Of a stretch of 64,000 nt of DNA, positions 14,230 through 25,124 are shown one piece after another (position 1 is the first letter of the stretch; every line of letters begins with the position of its first letter). The translations under genes were made by a program, and so were the position numbers. This DNA comes from Plasmopara viticola (taxonomy: Eukaryota; Oomycota; Peronosporomycetes; Peronosporales; Peronosporaceae). The stretch spans positions 1-64,000 of the forward strand of contig MBPM02000093.1 of the NCBI GenBank assembly GCA_001695595.3, given 5' to 3'. Under the pieces are notes generated by a model that was not told where the DNA came from, ran no database searches, and was given only the letters and a program-made list of their open reading frames with translations.

Positions 14230-14409
14230 TGTAACGACCTCTAATTGGGTGTCCCACAGTATGTGCCAACTTGACATATAAGAGAAATAGTCACATTCTA
14301 GAATATCGAGACAGAAGAACACGTGGCTACAAGTGAGTTAGAGCCTATGGTTTGCTATATTCCTATGAATTTACTTTCCATTTTGCACTGCGACAATCAC
14401 ATTGTTATA
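14230..14409 (+). repeat. Copia 5' LTR
   Basis: 180 bp, beginning TGTAACGACC and ending ATTGTTATA, identical by eye to the 3' LTR at 18747-18926. It begins with the usual TG but ends in TA rather than CA. It should carry the element's promoter; no core motif is assigned. Confidence 0.93.
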
Positions 14410-14421
14410 GGTTATGAGCCC
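14410..14421 (+). other. Copia primer-binding site (half-tRNA type)
   Basis: GGTTATGAGCCC directly follows the 5' LTR. Its complement, GGGCTCATAACC, matches the anticodon stem-loop of eukaryotic initiator tRNA-Met, with the CAT anticodon in the middle. This is the priming mode known from Drosophila copia, which uses a tRNA-iMet half rather than the tRNA 3' end. The gag ATG (14414-14416) lies inside the site. Confidence 0.75.
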
Positions 14422-15580
14422 AATAACGAACCCGAACGAGATCCTCAGCGACGACAACTACTTCCTGTGGGAGTTTAACGCCCGCATGGCATTGGCCAGG
14501 AAGGACCTCCTCGACCATCTCGAGGTGAAGCCAGAAGACGCAGTGAACGCCCCCGCCCAATGGAAAGCCGCCGATGTGAAGGCGCTGGCTGTGGTGTCGA
14601 AGCTGTTGAGTCCAACGTACCAGATGATGGTGAGAGAAGCCAATTCTGCATGGGAAGCATGGCAGATTCTGCGTGCATTTTTCATGAAGCAGAGTCTGCA
14701 CAACCGTGTGCAGCTGCGCAAGCAACTCCACGAGTTCGCGATGGCCAGTGGTGGGAGTCTCATGGAGCATCTGGTGCAGTTCGATGAATTGTGTGCGAAG
14801 TTGGCTGCGGTTGGTGACGCTCTGCCTGAAGAGGAGAAGCTGGTGATCCTCCTTGGTAGTGTGCCAAGTGAGTACGACGCGATGGCGCGGCTCATCGAAG
14901 CGCGCGACCGTGTGACACTTCTGGATGCGAAAGAGATGCTCCGACGCGAATATGAGATGATTCAGAAACGCGAGGTGAAGGAGCAGGCATTCAAGGCGAC
15001 GGTGAGTGATATTGATGGAAGGTTCCAGAATGGGCGTGGAGGCCGACGTGGACGAAATGCCAAGGGACACGGACGCAAAGGGCATAATGGTGGTGACAAG
15101 AAGGAGTTCAAGGGCCGATGCTATGAATGCCACGAAGCTGGCCACAAGAAACAAGATTGCCCGAGGCTGAAGGGCAATGCCGGTGGTTCGGAGTTCGCGT
15201 TCTCCGCTATGACCGCTGGTGGTGAGCGATCATCCACCTGGCTCCTTGATAGTGGAGCCAGCTCGCACATGACTACGGATCGGAATGATTTTTCGGAGTA
15301 CCGCCCGCTTACAGAACCAATCGAGATCATGGTGGCAAATGGCCAGCGGGTTGCCGCCATAGGTATGGGTACCGTGCGAGTTAACTTTACCGGAGGCGTG
15401 CGGGTGAAGTTGACGGATGTTCTCCACGTTCAGAAATTGGACCGAAAGCTACTGTCGGTTCCTGCACTCATGTCCAAGAATCTCGCTGTGCAGTTCGACA
15501 AGACCGGTGCCTCCATTTCGCTGAATGGCCGTGTTATTGTTCGAGTCCCTCGGTTGGGAAACTGTACGCGTGTGAACTAA
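14414..15580 (+). CDS. Copia Gag and protease, frame broken at 3' end
   Basis: 388 residues. The first ~200 form a Copia Gag (UBN2-like) domain with the expected WEAWQ-type helix region. A basic Gly/Arg-rich stretch precedes a CCHC zinc knuckle (CYECHEAGHKKQDC). Next comes the retropepsin-like active site, WLLDSGASSHMT, with the catalytic DSG triad. The frame stops early at 15578-15580; the polyprotein continues in another frame from about 15553 (VGKLYACELKYR), consistent with one base missing beside the GG at 15552-15553. Gag packages element RNA into virus-like particles and the protease cleaves the polyprotein. Confidence 0.9.
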   Translation: MSPITNPNEILSDDNYFLWEFNARMALARKDLLDHLEVKPEDAVNAPAQWKAADVKALAVVSKLLSPTYQMMVREANSAWEAWQILRAFFMKQSLHNRVQLRKQLHEFAMASGGSLMEHLVQFDELCAKLAAVGDALPEEEKLVILLGSVPSEYDAMARLIEARDRVTLLDAKEMLRREYEMIQKREVKEQAFKATVSDIDGRFQNGRGGRRGRNAKGHGRKGHNGGDKKEFKGRCYECHEAGHKKQDCPRLKGNAGGSEFAFSAMTAGGERSSTWLLDSGASSHMTTDRNDFSEYRPLTEPIEIMVANGQRVAAIGMGTVRVNFTGGVRVKLTDVLHVQKLDRKLLSVPALMSKNLAVQFDKTGASISLNGRVIVRVPRLGNCTRVN

Positions 15581-17013
15581 AGTACAGAACGGAAGGCAAC
15601 GCGTATACGGCATTTGATGGTGAGTCAAGTGATAAAGCCTACGAAGTCATTCACGCGCGCCTGGGACACGTCTCCGATACCAAGCTAAAGTTAATTGCTC
15701 GCGCGTGCGATGGTGTCCCCCCTATGGCTTTGTTTCAATCGGATGGTGGTGTTTGCAGTGGCTGTGCGCAAGGAAAAATGACCACAAGCTCGTACGCGCA
15801 CCAATCGGGTAGCGAGATAAAGACAGGTCGCCCATTCGAGATTGTGCACACGGATGTGATGGGGCCAATAAAACCGAAGTCCAAGGGTGGTGCGGTATAC
15901 ATCGTGGTCTTCGTGGACGACTTCAGCCGAGTAGTGTTCGTCAACTTCATCAAGCAGAAGTCTCAAGTGTTCGATTGCTTCAAGGCATTCTGCACTCAGG
16001 TTAAGGTGCAACACGGCTGCAAGGTGATGTGTGTTCGTAGTGACAACGGTGGTGAATATGTGAGCAAGCGCTTCGGCAAGTTCTGTGCGTCCAAAGGGAT
16101 CATTCACCAGACGAGTGCGCCATACAGCCCCCAGCAAAATGGGACCGCTGAGCGTATGAACCGGACACTAGCTGACATGGCCCGGTCGATGCTACACTAC
16201 ATGCGAGTGGACCGTGTGTGGTGGGCTGAAGCGTTTCGGACTGCAGCTTACATCGTCAACCGTATCCCGAATACTGCGCGACCGGATCAGAGCCCCCTCG
16301 AAGTATTAACCGGAAAGCGCCAGTCACTCGAAGACCTTCGTGTATTTGGTGCTCGTGGCTACGTACATGTTGACAAGCCAAACGTAGGCAAACTTGATCC
16401 TCGAGCTCACCGTTGCCTCTTCCTTGGATACGCTGATGGTTCGAAAGCGTATCGTGTGTGGGATTACGACGACGAGCGCATCGTGATTTCGCGATCGGTG
16501 CATCTGAATGAGCGACCACCAGACACGTTCCAAGCCGTCAGTGATGACTCAAGTTGCTTTCCTTGGGTGGTTAGCATCAATGATCACGATTCCGTGAGTT
16601 ATATTCCGCCACCGCGACCAGTGAATGAGAACGACCATGATGCAACTGCGGATGTCGACGATGCCGCCGACGTTGAAATGGAAGAAGTGCCCCCTACCGA
16701 TGCTCAAATCTCACCCGTTCCTACTGATGCTTTGGACAGGGGGAGTAACAGCCAGATGCAAGTTGTCCAGCGCATCAGTCCTTCCACTGCTACCGAAGAT
16801 CAGCAGATGCAGCTCGCCCAGCGTCCTGATTGCGATATCGTCCCGCACTCACAACATCTAAGTCGGTCGATCGATCGCCCCGCCATCGTCCAGCATCTCA
16901 ACCCGAGCCTTGACCTCGTCCGTGCTGCCGGATGTGATCCGTGCGCACCGTCAGCAATAATCCCTCATGGGAAGGTGTTGGCGTCGGCTTCGATGCATCA
17001 GAGAATCGCATAG
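15553..17013 (+). CDS. Copia integrase segment
   Basis: No start codon is implied for this segment; it continues the gag-protease frame after the break near 15551. It includes a pre-integrase zinc-binding HHCC region (VIHARLGHVS, then CSGCAQGKM), followed by the integrase core with HTDVMGP, SDNGGEY and a downstream SPQQNGTAERMNR giving the D,D,E catalytic set. The C-terminal part contains the Copia-type FGARGYVHV and FLGYADGSKAYRVW region and then a low-complexity linker. The frame runs to a stop at 17011-17013, but homology shifts to the RT frame somewhere in 16936-16990, a second one-base break. Confidence 0.88.
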   Translation, partial: VGKLYACELKYRTEGNAYTAFDGESSDKAYEVIHARLGHVSDTKLKLIARACDGVPPMALFQSDGGVCSGCAQGKMTTSSYAHQSGSEIKTGRPFEIVHTDVMGPIKPKSKGGAVYIVVFVDDFSRVVFVNFIKQKSQVFDCFKAFCTQVKVQHGCKVMCVRSDNGGEYVSKRFGKFCASKGIIHQTSAPYSPQQNGTAERMNRTLADMARSMLHYMRVDRVWWAEAFRTAAYIVNRIPNTARPDQSPLEVLTGKRQSLEDLRVFGARGYVHVDKPNVGKLDPRAHRCLFLGYADGSKAYRVWDYDDERIVISRSVHLNERPPDTFQAVSDDSSCFPWVVSINDHDSVSYIPPPRPVNENDHDATADVDDAADVEMEEVPPTDAQISPVPTDALDRGSNSQMQVVQRISPSTATEDQQMQLAQRPDCDIVPHSQHLSRSIDRPAIVQHLNPSLDLVRAAGCDPCAPSAIIPHGKVLASASMHQRIA

Positions 17014-18692
17014 TGTTCAGTGGTGGTTCCATTCGCCCTCGATCGATCACGTATGAACAACCGCGTCTACTGACTGATGGAGATATGCCTTTGCATCTTG
17101 GTGGCGCTGAAAATGACGATGAGCCAGAACCAGAAAGCAAGCGACCACGCCTGGATGAGTACGAAATTGCGTTGGCGGTGTCTGAGCTGCCTACATCATA
17201 CGCTGAAGCAATGGCGGCCCCTGACGCTCCACAATGGAAGGAAGCTATACGTGCTGAGATTCGGTCGCATGTGCGGAGCCACACGTGGGACATGGTGCGA
17301 CGACCTCAAGGAAACAAGGTGATCGGATGCAAATGGGTATTCGCGAAGAAGTACGACGAGAATGGAGCGGTTAAGCGATACAAGGCACGTCTAGTCGCTC
17401 GAGGTTTCCTCCAGACTCGCGGCATAGACTATACCCACACATACTCACCAGTGGCAAGCATGAACACGATTCGGGTCTTTCTCGCATTGTGCTGCTCTCG
17501 ACGCCTCATGATTCGCCAGTTTGACATTGAGACCGCATTTCTAAATGGAAAGCTTGACGAAACAGTGTTTATGAATCCCCCTGAAGGAGTGAATGTGGCG
17601 CCGGAATTGGTTTGCAGACTCCGCCGCAGCCTCTATGGACTCAAGCAAGCTGCAGCTGTGTGGCACCGTACCATCCGCGACGTGTTCAAGCGTCTCGGTT
17701 TCAAACAGTGTCGAGCTGATCCTTGTCTCTTCGTTCGACGAGATGACAGTGACCCAGCGGCCGCGGTTTTTGTGGTGCTCTACGTAGACGATCTACTTGT
17801 TGGCTGCAAAACAGAGGAACAAGCGCGATCCGTGTGTACTGGTCTCGCGTCGCACTTCACGGTCAAATCACTCGGTGATGCTCGTTTCGTTCTCGGGATG
17901 GAAGTACTTCACGATCGGAAACGTGGTGAAATGGTGGTGAAGCAATCTCAGTTTATAACCAAGTTGCTCGAGCGTTTTGGTCAAGTATCTGCTCATGGTG
18001 TCCGCAACCCAATGGTAATTGGTCAAGATCTCAGCCCATCCGACAAGCACGGTGTATGCACAGACAAAAATAAGTACCGCGAACTAATCGGATCAATGCT
18101 GTACGTTGCCAATGCCACACGTCCCGACATTGGCTACGTGCTGTCGATACTCTCTCAGTACCTCGATACGCCGCGTGAGATGCATTGGAATGCTGCGCTA
18201 CGTGTACTTCGCTACCTCAAGGCCACTCTTTCGATCGGCATCCACTACACGGCAAAGGGCAAGAATATCGTGACATACTGCGACGCGAACTGGGGTGGTG
18301 ATAAGGAGACGCGACGCTCGACGTCTGGTGTGATGGTGAAGATGGCTGACGGTCCGGTCATCTACAAGAGCAAGCGTCAAGCGACCGTCGCATTATCAAC
18401 TGCTGAAGCCGAGTACATGGCTCTCGCACTTACCGCTCAAGAAGTACTGTGGCTGCGTTTCCTCCTCACAGAGATGGGTGTAAACGTGTCGAGTGCGTCG
18501 ACGATCTACATGGACAACCAGTCGGCGATTAGTATGGCAACTAACCACGGATACACCCCACGCGCCAAGCACATCGACCTCCGAGCTCACTTCGTCCGGG
18601 ACTACGTCGAAAAGGGTACCATCAAGGTGGAGTACGTACCATCAGAGTCTCAGCTGGCGGATATGTTAACGAAGGCCATTCCGACGCCATGA
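16941..18692 (+). CDS. Copia reverse transcriptase and RNase H segment
   Basis: About 583 residues in frame. The RT starts near KEAIRAEIRSH and shows KWVFAKKYDENG, the RLVARGFLQ block, FDIETAFLNGKL, LYGLKQAA and the catalytic YVDDLLVG motif. RNase H follows with TYCDANWGGD, STAEAEYMAL and AKHIDLRAHFVRD. The stop is 50-odd bases before the 3' LTR, the normal arrangement. No internal stop or break is seen in this segment. The first codons are GTG-initiated only because the frame begins at a break, not at a real start. Confidence 0.92.
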   Translation: MRTVSNNPSWEGVGVGFDASENRIVFSGGSIRPRSITYEQPRLLTDGDMPLHLGGAENDDEPEPESKRPRLDEYEIALAVSELPTSYAEAMAAPDAPQWKEAIRAEIRSHVRSHTWDMVRRPQGNKVIGCKWVFAKKYDENGAVKRYKARLVARGFLQTRGIDYTHTYSPVASMNTIRVFLALCCSRRLMIRQFDIETAFLNGKLDETVFMNPPEGVNVAPELVCRLRRSLYGLKQAAAVWHRTIRDVFKRLGFKQCRADPCLFVRRDDSDPAAAVFVVLYVDDLLVGCKTEEQARSVCTGLASHFTVKSLGDARFVLGMEVLHDRKRGEMVVKQSQFITKLLERFGQVSAHGVRNPMVIGQDLSPSDKHGVCTDKNKYRELIGSMLYVANATRPDIGYVLSILSQYLDTPREMHWNAALRVLRYLKATLSIGIHYTAKGKNIVTYCDANWGGDKETRRSTSGVMVKMADGPVIYKSKRQATVALSTAEAEYMALALTAQEVLWLRFLLTEMGVNVSSASTIYMDNQSAISMATNHGYTPRAKHIDLRAHFVRDYVEKGTIKVEYVPSESQLADMLTKAIPTP

Positions 18693-18738
18693 TTTGTGAA
18701 GCTTCGTGACGCATGCGGACTTGTGGACTGTCAAGTTG

Positions 18739-18746
18739 AGGGGGAG
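18739..18746 (+). other. Copia polypurine tract
   Basis: AGGGGGAG (part of TTGAGGGGGAG) lies directly before the 3' LTR. In LTR elements this purine run primes plus-strand DNA synthesis. Confidence 0.75.
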
Positions 18747-18926
18747 TGTAACGACCTCTAATTGGGTGTCCCACAGTATGTGCCAACTTGACATATAAGA
18801 GAAATAGTCACATTCTAGAATATCGAGACAGAAGAACACGTGGCTACAAGTGAGTTAGAGCCTATGGTTTGCTATATTCCTATGAATTTACTTTCCATTT
18901 TGCACTGCGACAATCACATTGTTATA
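18747..18926 (+). repeat. Copia 3' LTR
   Basis: 180 bp, matching the 5' LTR base for base by eye, and followed at once by the AGACC target duplication (18927-18931). Confidence 0.93.
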
Positions 18927-18931
18927 AGACC

Positions 18932-20066
18932 AGCCCCCCTTCGTTATGCAAAAACGGGCCATACACTTATTTTAGACAGACAAATTATTCAAATATTTTA
19001 ATCAATTGGGAAGAGATTTGCGAAGTGGAGATGAGATATTGTGAAAATGCTTAAGATCTACTGCAATTTTAATGGACATGCCTTGGCTCCTGAGAGCGTC
19101 TTGCGACTAAGCTTGACTTACCGCTTTCTCACTCCTTCTCAGCATCGATCGGTTTTGATGCATCTCAGCTTCTTTAATGGCAAATTGGTTGCAACACGAC
19201 ACAACTTATCACTTCTAAAAATTTTAGTTTAATGGCAACACGGAAATACAATTTGCAACTAGTTGATTTCGTAAAAAAAGTAAATAAACTCAGCCATCTA
19301 TTTGCGAAAAACTCTCTTTCTGTCCGTCGAAGCGCAAATAAGGCTGGCGAAAGAAGGCCCTTCATTGTGCTAATCACGTGAATTAAAGGAACACATGCAA
19401 TCCGGTCAGCTATAACAATGGGGAAAAAAATCCGCTTGCAGAATTCCCTGGGCGTCGTAGATGATCCTAACGTCAAGTGAACTTACAGCAAAGTCGCTTC
19501 TCTTTGGCGACATAATTTGTACATAACACGACTCCCTACGCAGCCTTCAGTCCGGATAAGTGCAGCTACTCTAAAAAAACGCAACCGGTCTTTGCAAAAG
19601 AATTCGAAAGGTTCCATTACGCGCAAATGGTAATCAGCATCAGGTATCGAGGCAAGGTCGTCTGGACACGGATCGTCTCAAAAAATCTGATGTTTCGGCT
19701 GAATACGACATGAAATGGCGCCCTTGTTGCCTTTTTTAACGCTCGAGCAGTTGAGCGGATCTCACGCAGTTCACACTTTGTCCACAGTGCGTGAGGTCTT
19801 TGCGTCGCTCAGCCGGTAGGTCGGAAACAATGGGACCGTACCATGACTTTTAGGGCATTTAAGGATGCTCAAAAAAGGGGTTGATCTCATCTCGCTAATA
19901 ATATTAGCAAGTACTACTGTTTTCTCCACCCCGATTCATACTATATATAATACATTTCAAATTCTAATCGAAGTAAACCGAAAATTAAGTGTCCACGATG
20001 ACGCCCATCATCGTGAAGCCTCCAGGCCCTTGAATCCCTCACTTGCCTTTTTAGCCACCGACCGCA
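18932..20066. other. Intergenic, no recognised gene
   Basis: AT-rich sequence between the Copia element and the second 14-Cys gene. It presumably includes the promoter of that gene, but I could not pick out a convincing oomycete initiator motif. Confidence 0.5.
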
Positions 20067-20987
20067 ATGAGCGGCTCGTACTCAACGAGTGGAGGCATCA
20101 ACGTCGGCGACCTCAACTCCACCAGCGACGATGGGTCCCTTGCGCTCAATAATATGTCGACTATCGACTCGAATATCAGTGGCGACTCGTGCACGTGGTA
20201 CTCGGGCGGCATCTGCTCGCGCCCTCGCTCGTGCTTCGACTGCCTGAACGTCGCGATCTATGGCCAAGACGTAAGTGCTTAGCGAATCCTCTTGTTGAAA
20301 GGTGCCTACCCTGATCCTCCCTCTCTGTCATGCCAGTGTGCCGTGAGTGCCTACGGTGAGTGTATGAACTCGTACATGCTGTCGAGTATCGGAGGGTATT
20401 CGACGAGTCGATTTACCTACTGCTCCCATAACGACACGATCTGTTCGGGCTGTCGAGAGAATTGGATCAGTGACTACGAAGCGGGCGTGACCGTCGATAC
20501 GAACGCAGTGTGTGTCGGCGAGAGCGACTGCATCTGCATCGCCGCGTGCGTCTTGCCCGATCGCGACGAGAATATCGTCGACAATTGGTGTACCCCGGCC
20601 CTGGAAGGCACGCATTTGTGGGTCATTGCGCTCCTCGTCGCGGGGATCATTGCACTCTTCGTCGTGGCGACGGTCCTGACCAAGCGTCAGCTCGCTCGGC
20701 GCCAGCGCCAAGATGCGGCGAATCGAGAGGCGCGGACGGCGGCACAAGCCGCGCTTCGAGCCTCGCGGCGTCCTCCCGCCGTCGCGCACTTACCCCAATT
20801 GACCCTCTCGGGCTGGACAGGCATGCGCGAGAAACTTGTCTCGAGTGAAATCATCCGATTGGCACGCGGCAGTCGAGCAACTATCCCGACGGTGGTGAAT
20901 CCATCAATGGAACAAGCCTCGATGGAAGAACAAGGCGACGGATACCGACAAATGTCGCCTACAGACGTCACTTTGCGTCGCGTATAG
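20067..20987 (+). CDS. 14-cysteine single-pass membrane protein, copy 2 (one intron)
   Basis: Two exons, 20067-20270 and 20337-20987, separated by a 66-bp GTAAGT...CAG intron, give 284 residues. The splice is supported by family alignment: it joins RSCFDCLNVAIYGQD to CAVSAYGEC, restoring the cysteine spacing of copies 1 and 3; the unspliced frame stops at 20280-20282. Fourteen cysteines lie at residues 42-153, spacing C-x7-C-x5-C-x2-C-x9-C-x7-C-x19-C-x6-C-x2-C-x19-C-x5-C-x-C-x3-C-x13-C. A membrane segment (about 162-182) precedes a basic, Arg/Ala-rich cytoplasmic tail holding LTLSGWTGM near 223-231. The N-terminus is Ser/Asn-rich with no signal peptide. Function unknown; a surface receptor or scaffold is possible. 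Confidence 0.8.
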
Positions 20988-23900
20988 TAAGATTTACCCT
21001 GATGATGGAATTACGCTGGGAATGTAATATATAAGACGGCATGTGCAAACGTAATAAATGAATTAGTGTTGTCGACAGCAAAGGTATCGCGCACATCTTT
21101 TTTTATATTACGGTAGTATTATGGATTCGCAAAGGAAATGCCAGTAAAAGTATCGAATTAATATCAAAAACTTTGTCAGCAGTGCGAAAGCATCAATGAT
21201 GGAGCTTGCGCTTGCGTTTGTCAAGTGTGGACACTCGGTGGCTGCCGAATCAAAAAGCCAGATGTGATTTATTAGTTTGTATTGTAGTCGTCAGCCACTT
21301 TTGAATGCTTAAAAGATTTGCAGATAAAATTCGAATGATCAAAGGTCACACAGCACGCACGCGTGCCAATTATATACGATCTCTCGGTGGATCACTCTTA
21401 GACATTAACAGTGACAACGATAGCCATAAACGGTCGGCCGAGTTATTTAACAAACAATAGGTCATTTTACTGAAAAAAGTTTAAATTACCGTTCTAGGTG
21501 GATGTGATTGCACCCCTTAATGATTTTCAGCAGGTTTATTGAAGCCAAAACCGTGGAAGAAAATACGGTTTTATAAATCCCATTTGTCTTGAATTATTCG
21601 CAATTTTAAGAAGTAGCAAAGTCTCAGTTCCGTGTGTCTTTGTGCGATTACCGTTTGTGTCGGACTGGCTGACCTCTGGCCACAACATTTAATTGTTTCT
21701 TTATCAAAATCGGAATTCTTAATATCTCCGAGACAAGGCGCAACATGGCTGCCTAAAGACAATTTTGAGACGTATTCGCCTTATAAAAAGAGAGTGTTTT
21801 TAAATTATCCAGCAGCTAAGTAGTCTGAGTTTTATGACGTAAAAGATATTTGACACCTTTGGCAAAGCCTGCGCACCTGTTGCGGCACGACAAGCAGTTG
21901 AAGGGTCAATTGCTCCTTTTTCGATAACATTTCTTTGCCAGCGACGCAGGCATTCTTGGCTTTAAGATTTTGTATAACGTATCGATTTCCCATTCTCTTC
22001 ACGCGACGCTACGATACCTACTTGCAGAACATAATTCCCCGCAGCTACATCTGGTAAATAACGTGCTGGCTATGCGGGTCACGTAAAGCATTTGTCTGGA
22101 ATGGTGAAGAAAGTCATTTGTTAGAGTCAAGAGCATATTGCTTGACGAACAATTTCTTCATTAGACCGCAATTCTGCCTTTGATGGACGATACAATCCCG
22201 TTAAGATTGTGTTTGAGCTATGCCGTATTCTGCGCGCGGCTGCAGCTATGATTGACGAATGGAAGCGAGTCATCTCGTTTGTGGCCAGGCAAGCTTAGGG
22301 CTGCCGGATAAAGCTATGTTTTCTCGAACAAGAAGTTACTGTTTATGGAATACGCCCCAGTAAAGTTCTGAGTACATCTTCCAGGCTCTTAATTCTTCGT
22401 AAACGCTCAAGATCAGCCATCCCTGCGGGCAGCAAACACAACTCAAGTTCGCAAAAAAGACTTTGGCTTCCAATACAATTCTAGCAATATAAAATGCGCC
22501 ATTGCGCACGCTATACTAGACTTCAAACCTCTTTTGACGAACGTGTATGTAAAGCTATAAATGCATTTTCGCCGCAGCCATTGTTTAGGAGTCAATCCTT
22601 CAACAGTGCACACAGTTCCATCGCTATAAGTGGGCAGGCGGTCTGCTCCACTATAGGGAATATCCTCCGAGTCTTTGCTTAAGCACGTCTTTTTCCCAGG
22701 GCGCACAGTCCTCCAACAAGCGGTTATTAACCTTGAGAAATCTTTTCCTTGGTCTCCACGGCCTCACATGTTGTCAAGTATCTGGATATCTGTGGAACCC
22801 GCAAGAGAGTAATATCCTTGGATAACACAGCGGCTTCTGTACATGGCCTTTCGAAAATGATGGACGAGTTCAAGTCCAAAAGGTTTAACATTGGGAAGGA
22901 AGAAAGGCAGCACGTCATACTGGTGTCGGTGTACCCTTTACGTATTTAGCACCTGCGCCATCCAGTATAAACCAAGAACTGAAAGCAAAGATGATTTTAG
23001 GTACAATATTTTAAAGATCATGGCCTTAAGGACACAAACTACTATGCCACCAAGCAGTGGGCTCTTACACGAGAGGAAATAAGCTCATTTTTTTTTCGAC
23101 AAAAGGCAACAAAAACATGGTGCGGGATCAAAACTTCAAAATTTGTCACCAGCTGTCTATGTTTCAAGGCTATCGGAAAAGCGGCAATTGGCTCATGTAA
23201 TTTATAAGCTAAACAGTACAACGGTGCATACATTGGCAGTGAAGGTATTGTAACAGAGCATCTCAAGTGCAAAGCATATTCGGCTTTCTCCGGCGAGTCA
23301 AGACGCTAAGGGCTCCGCCGTTCCATATGGAGTAATTTAAAAACCGAGGTAGAACTATGGGTGTTAGGTGCCTTTTGTGAAGTTGCGCGGGTGGGGATTG
23401 TAAGAGCTGTTGTAATGGCTCTCGTACGTACCCGAAGGCCGTTGTGATCCGCTCTGCAAACACTCTGACGCTTGAAAGAAATTCTGTGTACTAAAAAGCT
23501 TTGGCACGCCAGTTGAGTATCATATAAACATTTTCATAGTGCTTCTTTGAAATAGAAAAAATAGGTATTGATTGCAACGCTACGGCATTGTTTGGTGCAA
23601 TTTAAGCTAGCTCATAGTCAAGGCAAGGCGATCATACATTAGTCTTCACTGGCTTATGCTCCACCTCGAGCTGTTGCTCCTCAAAGAAAGAGATCCATCA
23701 GTTCATTCTACGCAAGGCTGTTTTGCGGTACATATCCCCGTCTGATCTGTATAGATCACGCTACCAACCCTGTGGCTCGATTGATTAGTCGTTCGACCAA
23801 GGACTGAAAAATTCCTGGTTCATTCTCTGTACGTTCCGAATTTCGGCAGCCAAAAAAATACATGATTGAAGTGTGCAAGCAACCACACCCAAAATGTGTC

Positions 23901-24774
23901 TGCCAACCCGCACGTATTTTAGTGTGTAAGAGTCGAATGGAATGGACGCCCCACTGACCAAAAAAGGCTTATGGTGTCTGAAAGTACGGACCCACTTTAA
24001 AGAATGGGTCGAACAGTTACCAGTATCCCGTGCAAAAGAAAGCTTAGTCCTAGCGTGTGGGTTCCGGAAGTTAAATCCATCTTTCTATTTATATCGCATG
24101 AAAGGTTAGCACGCGAGCCCATATACGGCGAGAGCATACTGTATCGCAAAAATTTATTATCAACAAAATAGATTTTTCGGCAACCTTGACCTACCGAGGT
24201 TTAAGCACAATCGTTTAGTCTATGTCATCGGTTTAGAGCAGTGTTGATGACAAAATTCAACAAACCCTTGACGAAACTGAGCAATTGTTCTGAATAAGCG
24301 GTAAAAGATTTTCTTCAACTATGTCAAATGCCTCTTAATGTTGCGTATATTTTATTCAATAATCATTATTTTTAAAGCGACGATATAAAGGACTTATCCA
24401 CTCTGCACAAGGCCAATGTGAGTATTTGGCTCGACCATGCGACATCGTCAACTCTTTCTGCTTAATAAAATCGATTAATTCACGATGTAACATTACTTGC
24501 CCGAAGGACTTGCATGCCAAAGAAGCTAATTAAAAAGAGAATTTTTTTTGCCCTTGAAGTGTACATATCCTCATAAAAAACCATCAAGTACCGTGTATCT
24601 GCTCTTAGCCGATGTGGAGCCCGAACATTTACGTCACCAAGTGAAAAACCGCCTTTGATACTGGAAAAAGCTTCAAAAGCACAATTAAGCCTTTTTCATG
24701 CATATCGCTCAAAATGCTGACACCAGTCAATAATATGTCACTTTTTCGCAGGAAAGATTAATCTTATTTGTCGC
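20988..24774. other. Intergenic, no recognised gene
   Basis: AT-rich, with only short open frames. A dispersed repeat copy lies at 24003-24077 and is listed separately. No RNA gene was recognised. Confidence 0.5.
24003..24077 (+). repeat. Dispersed short repeat, diverged copy
   Basis: About 75 bp related to the copy at 30566-30644. Both share AGCTTAGTCCTAGCG, GTGGGTTCCGG and a TTAAATC end. No clear target duplication remains here. Confidence 0.6.
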
Positions 24775-24785
24775 CTAAATCGAGT

Positions 24786-25113
24786 ATTGTGTTGTATTGT
24801 ATTACGTTATCGCGTTGCCAAGTTATGCACGTGCTAGGCTCTGTGGCTAGTCCACGGCATAGAGTGGTGTCCGCATACGTCGAGTCTCGTTCGGCGGGCA
24901 GTGCAGCCAGCACCGAGGCCGTGAGGGTCTTCCATTATTTTGTTTAGCTCTGACACGGTAAGAGCCCAGGTGGCGCCCTGGTGCTGGAGACCGTCGCGTC
25001 GAGGGTGAGACTCGTTAGAGACCTGCAGATACCCGAGAGCACCTGCCCGAAGCGCGCGAGCATTTAGCCCCCGCGCTCGGAAGGAGGGCGTCACCCCAAC
25101 CTTTTCCGAAAAT
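24786..25113 (-). mobile_element. Internally deleted LINE derivative, 328 bp
   Basis: On the minus strand it starts ATTTTCGGAAAAGG, contains about 150 bp of the LINE 5' end, then a short piece from the RT-ORF 3' part (GCGCCACCTGGGCTCTTACC), then about 180 bp of the LINE 3' end and a TACAA/CAACA tail. The same internal junctions occur in the copy at 55090-55415, so the deleted form itself has spread. Target duplication CTAAATCGAGT (24775-24785 and 25114-25124). Confidence 0.85.
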
Positions 25114-25124
25114 CTAAATCGAGT

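Larger units (their letters stand above)
14230..18926 (+). mobile_element. Ty1/Copia LTR retrotransposon, young copy
   Basis: A complete 4.7-kb element: 180-bp LTRs, primer-binding site, gag-protease, integrase, reverse transcriptase and RNase H in Copia order (integrase before RT), a polypurine tract and a 5-bp AGACC target duplication. The two LTRs are identical by eye, indicating recent insertion. The coding region is split into three frames by two apparent single-base losses (near 15551 and 16936-16990), so the copy as assembled would not make a full polyprotein. Neither a recent mutation nor a sequencing error can be excluded. Confidence 0.95.

Noticed and set aside
21369..21400. CTCTCGGTGGATCACTC resembles the start of metazoan 5.8S rRNA
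   Set aside because: The match stops after about 17 bases, oomycete 5.8S differs here, and no further rRNA sequence follows.
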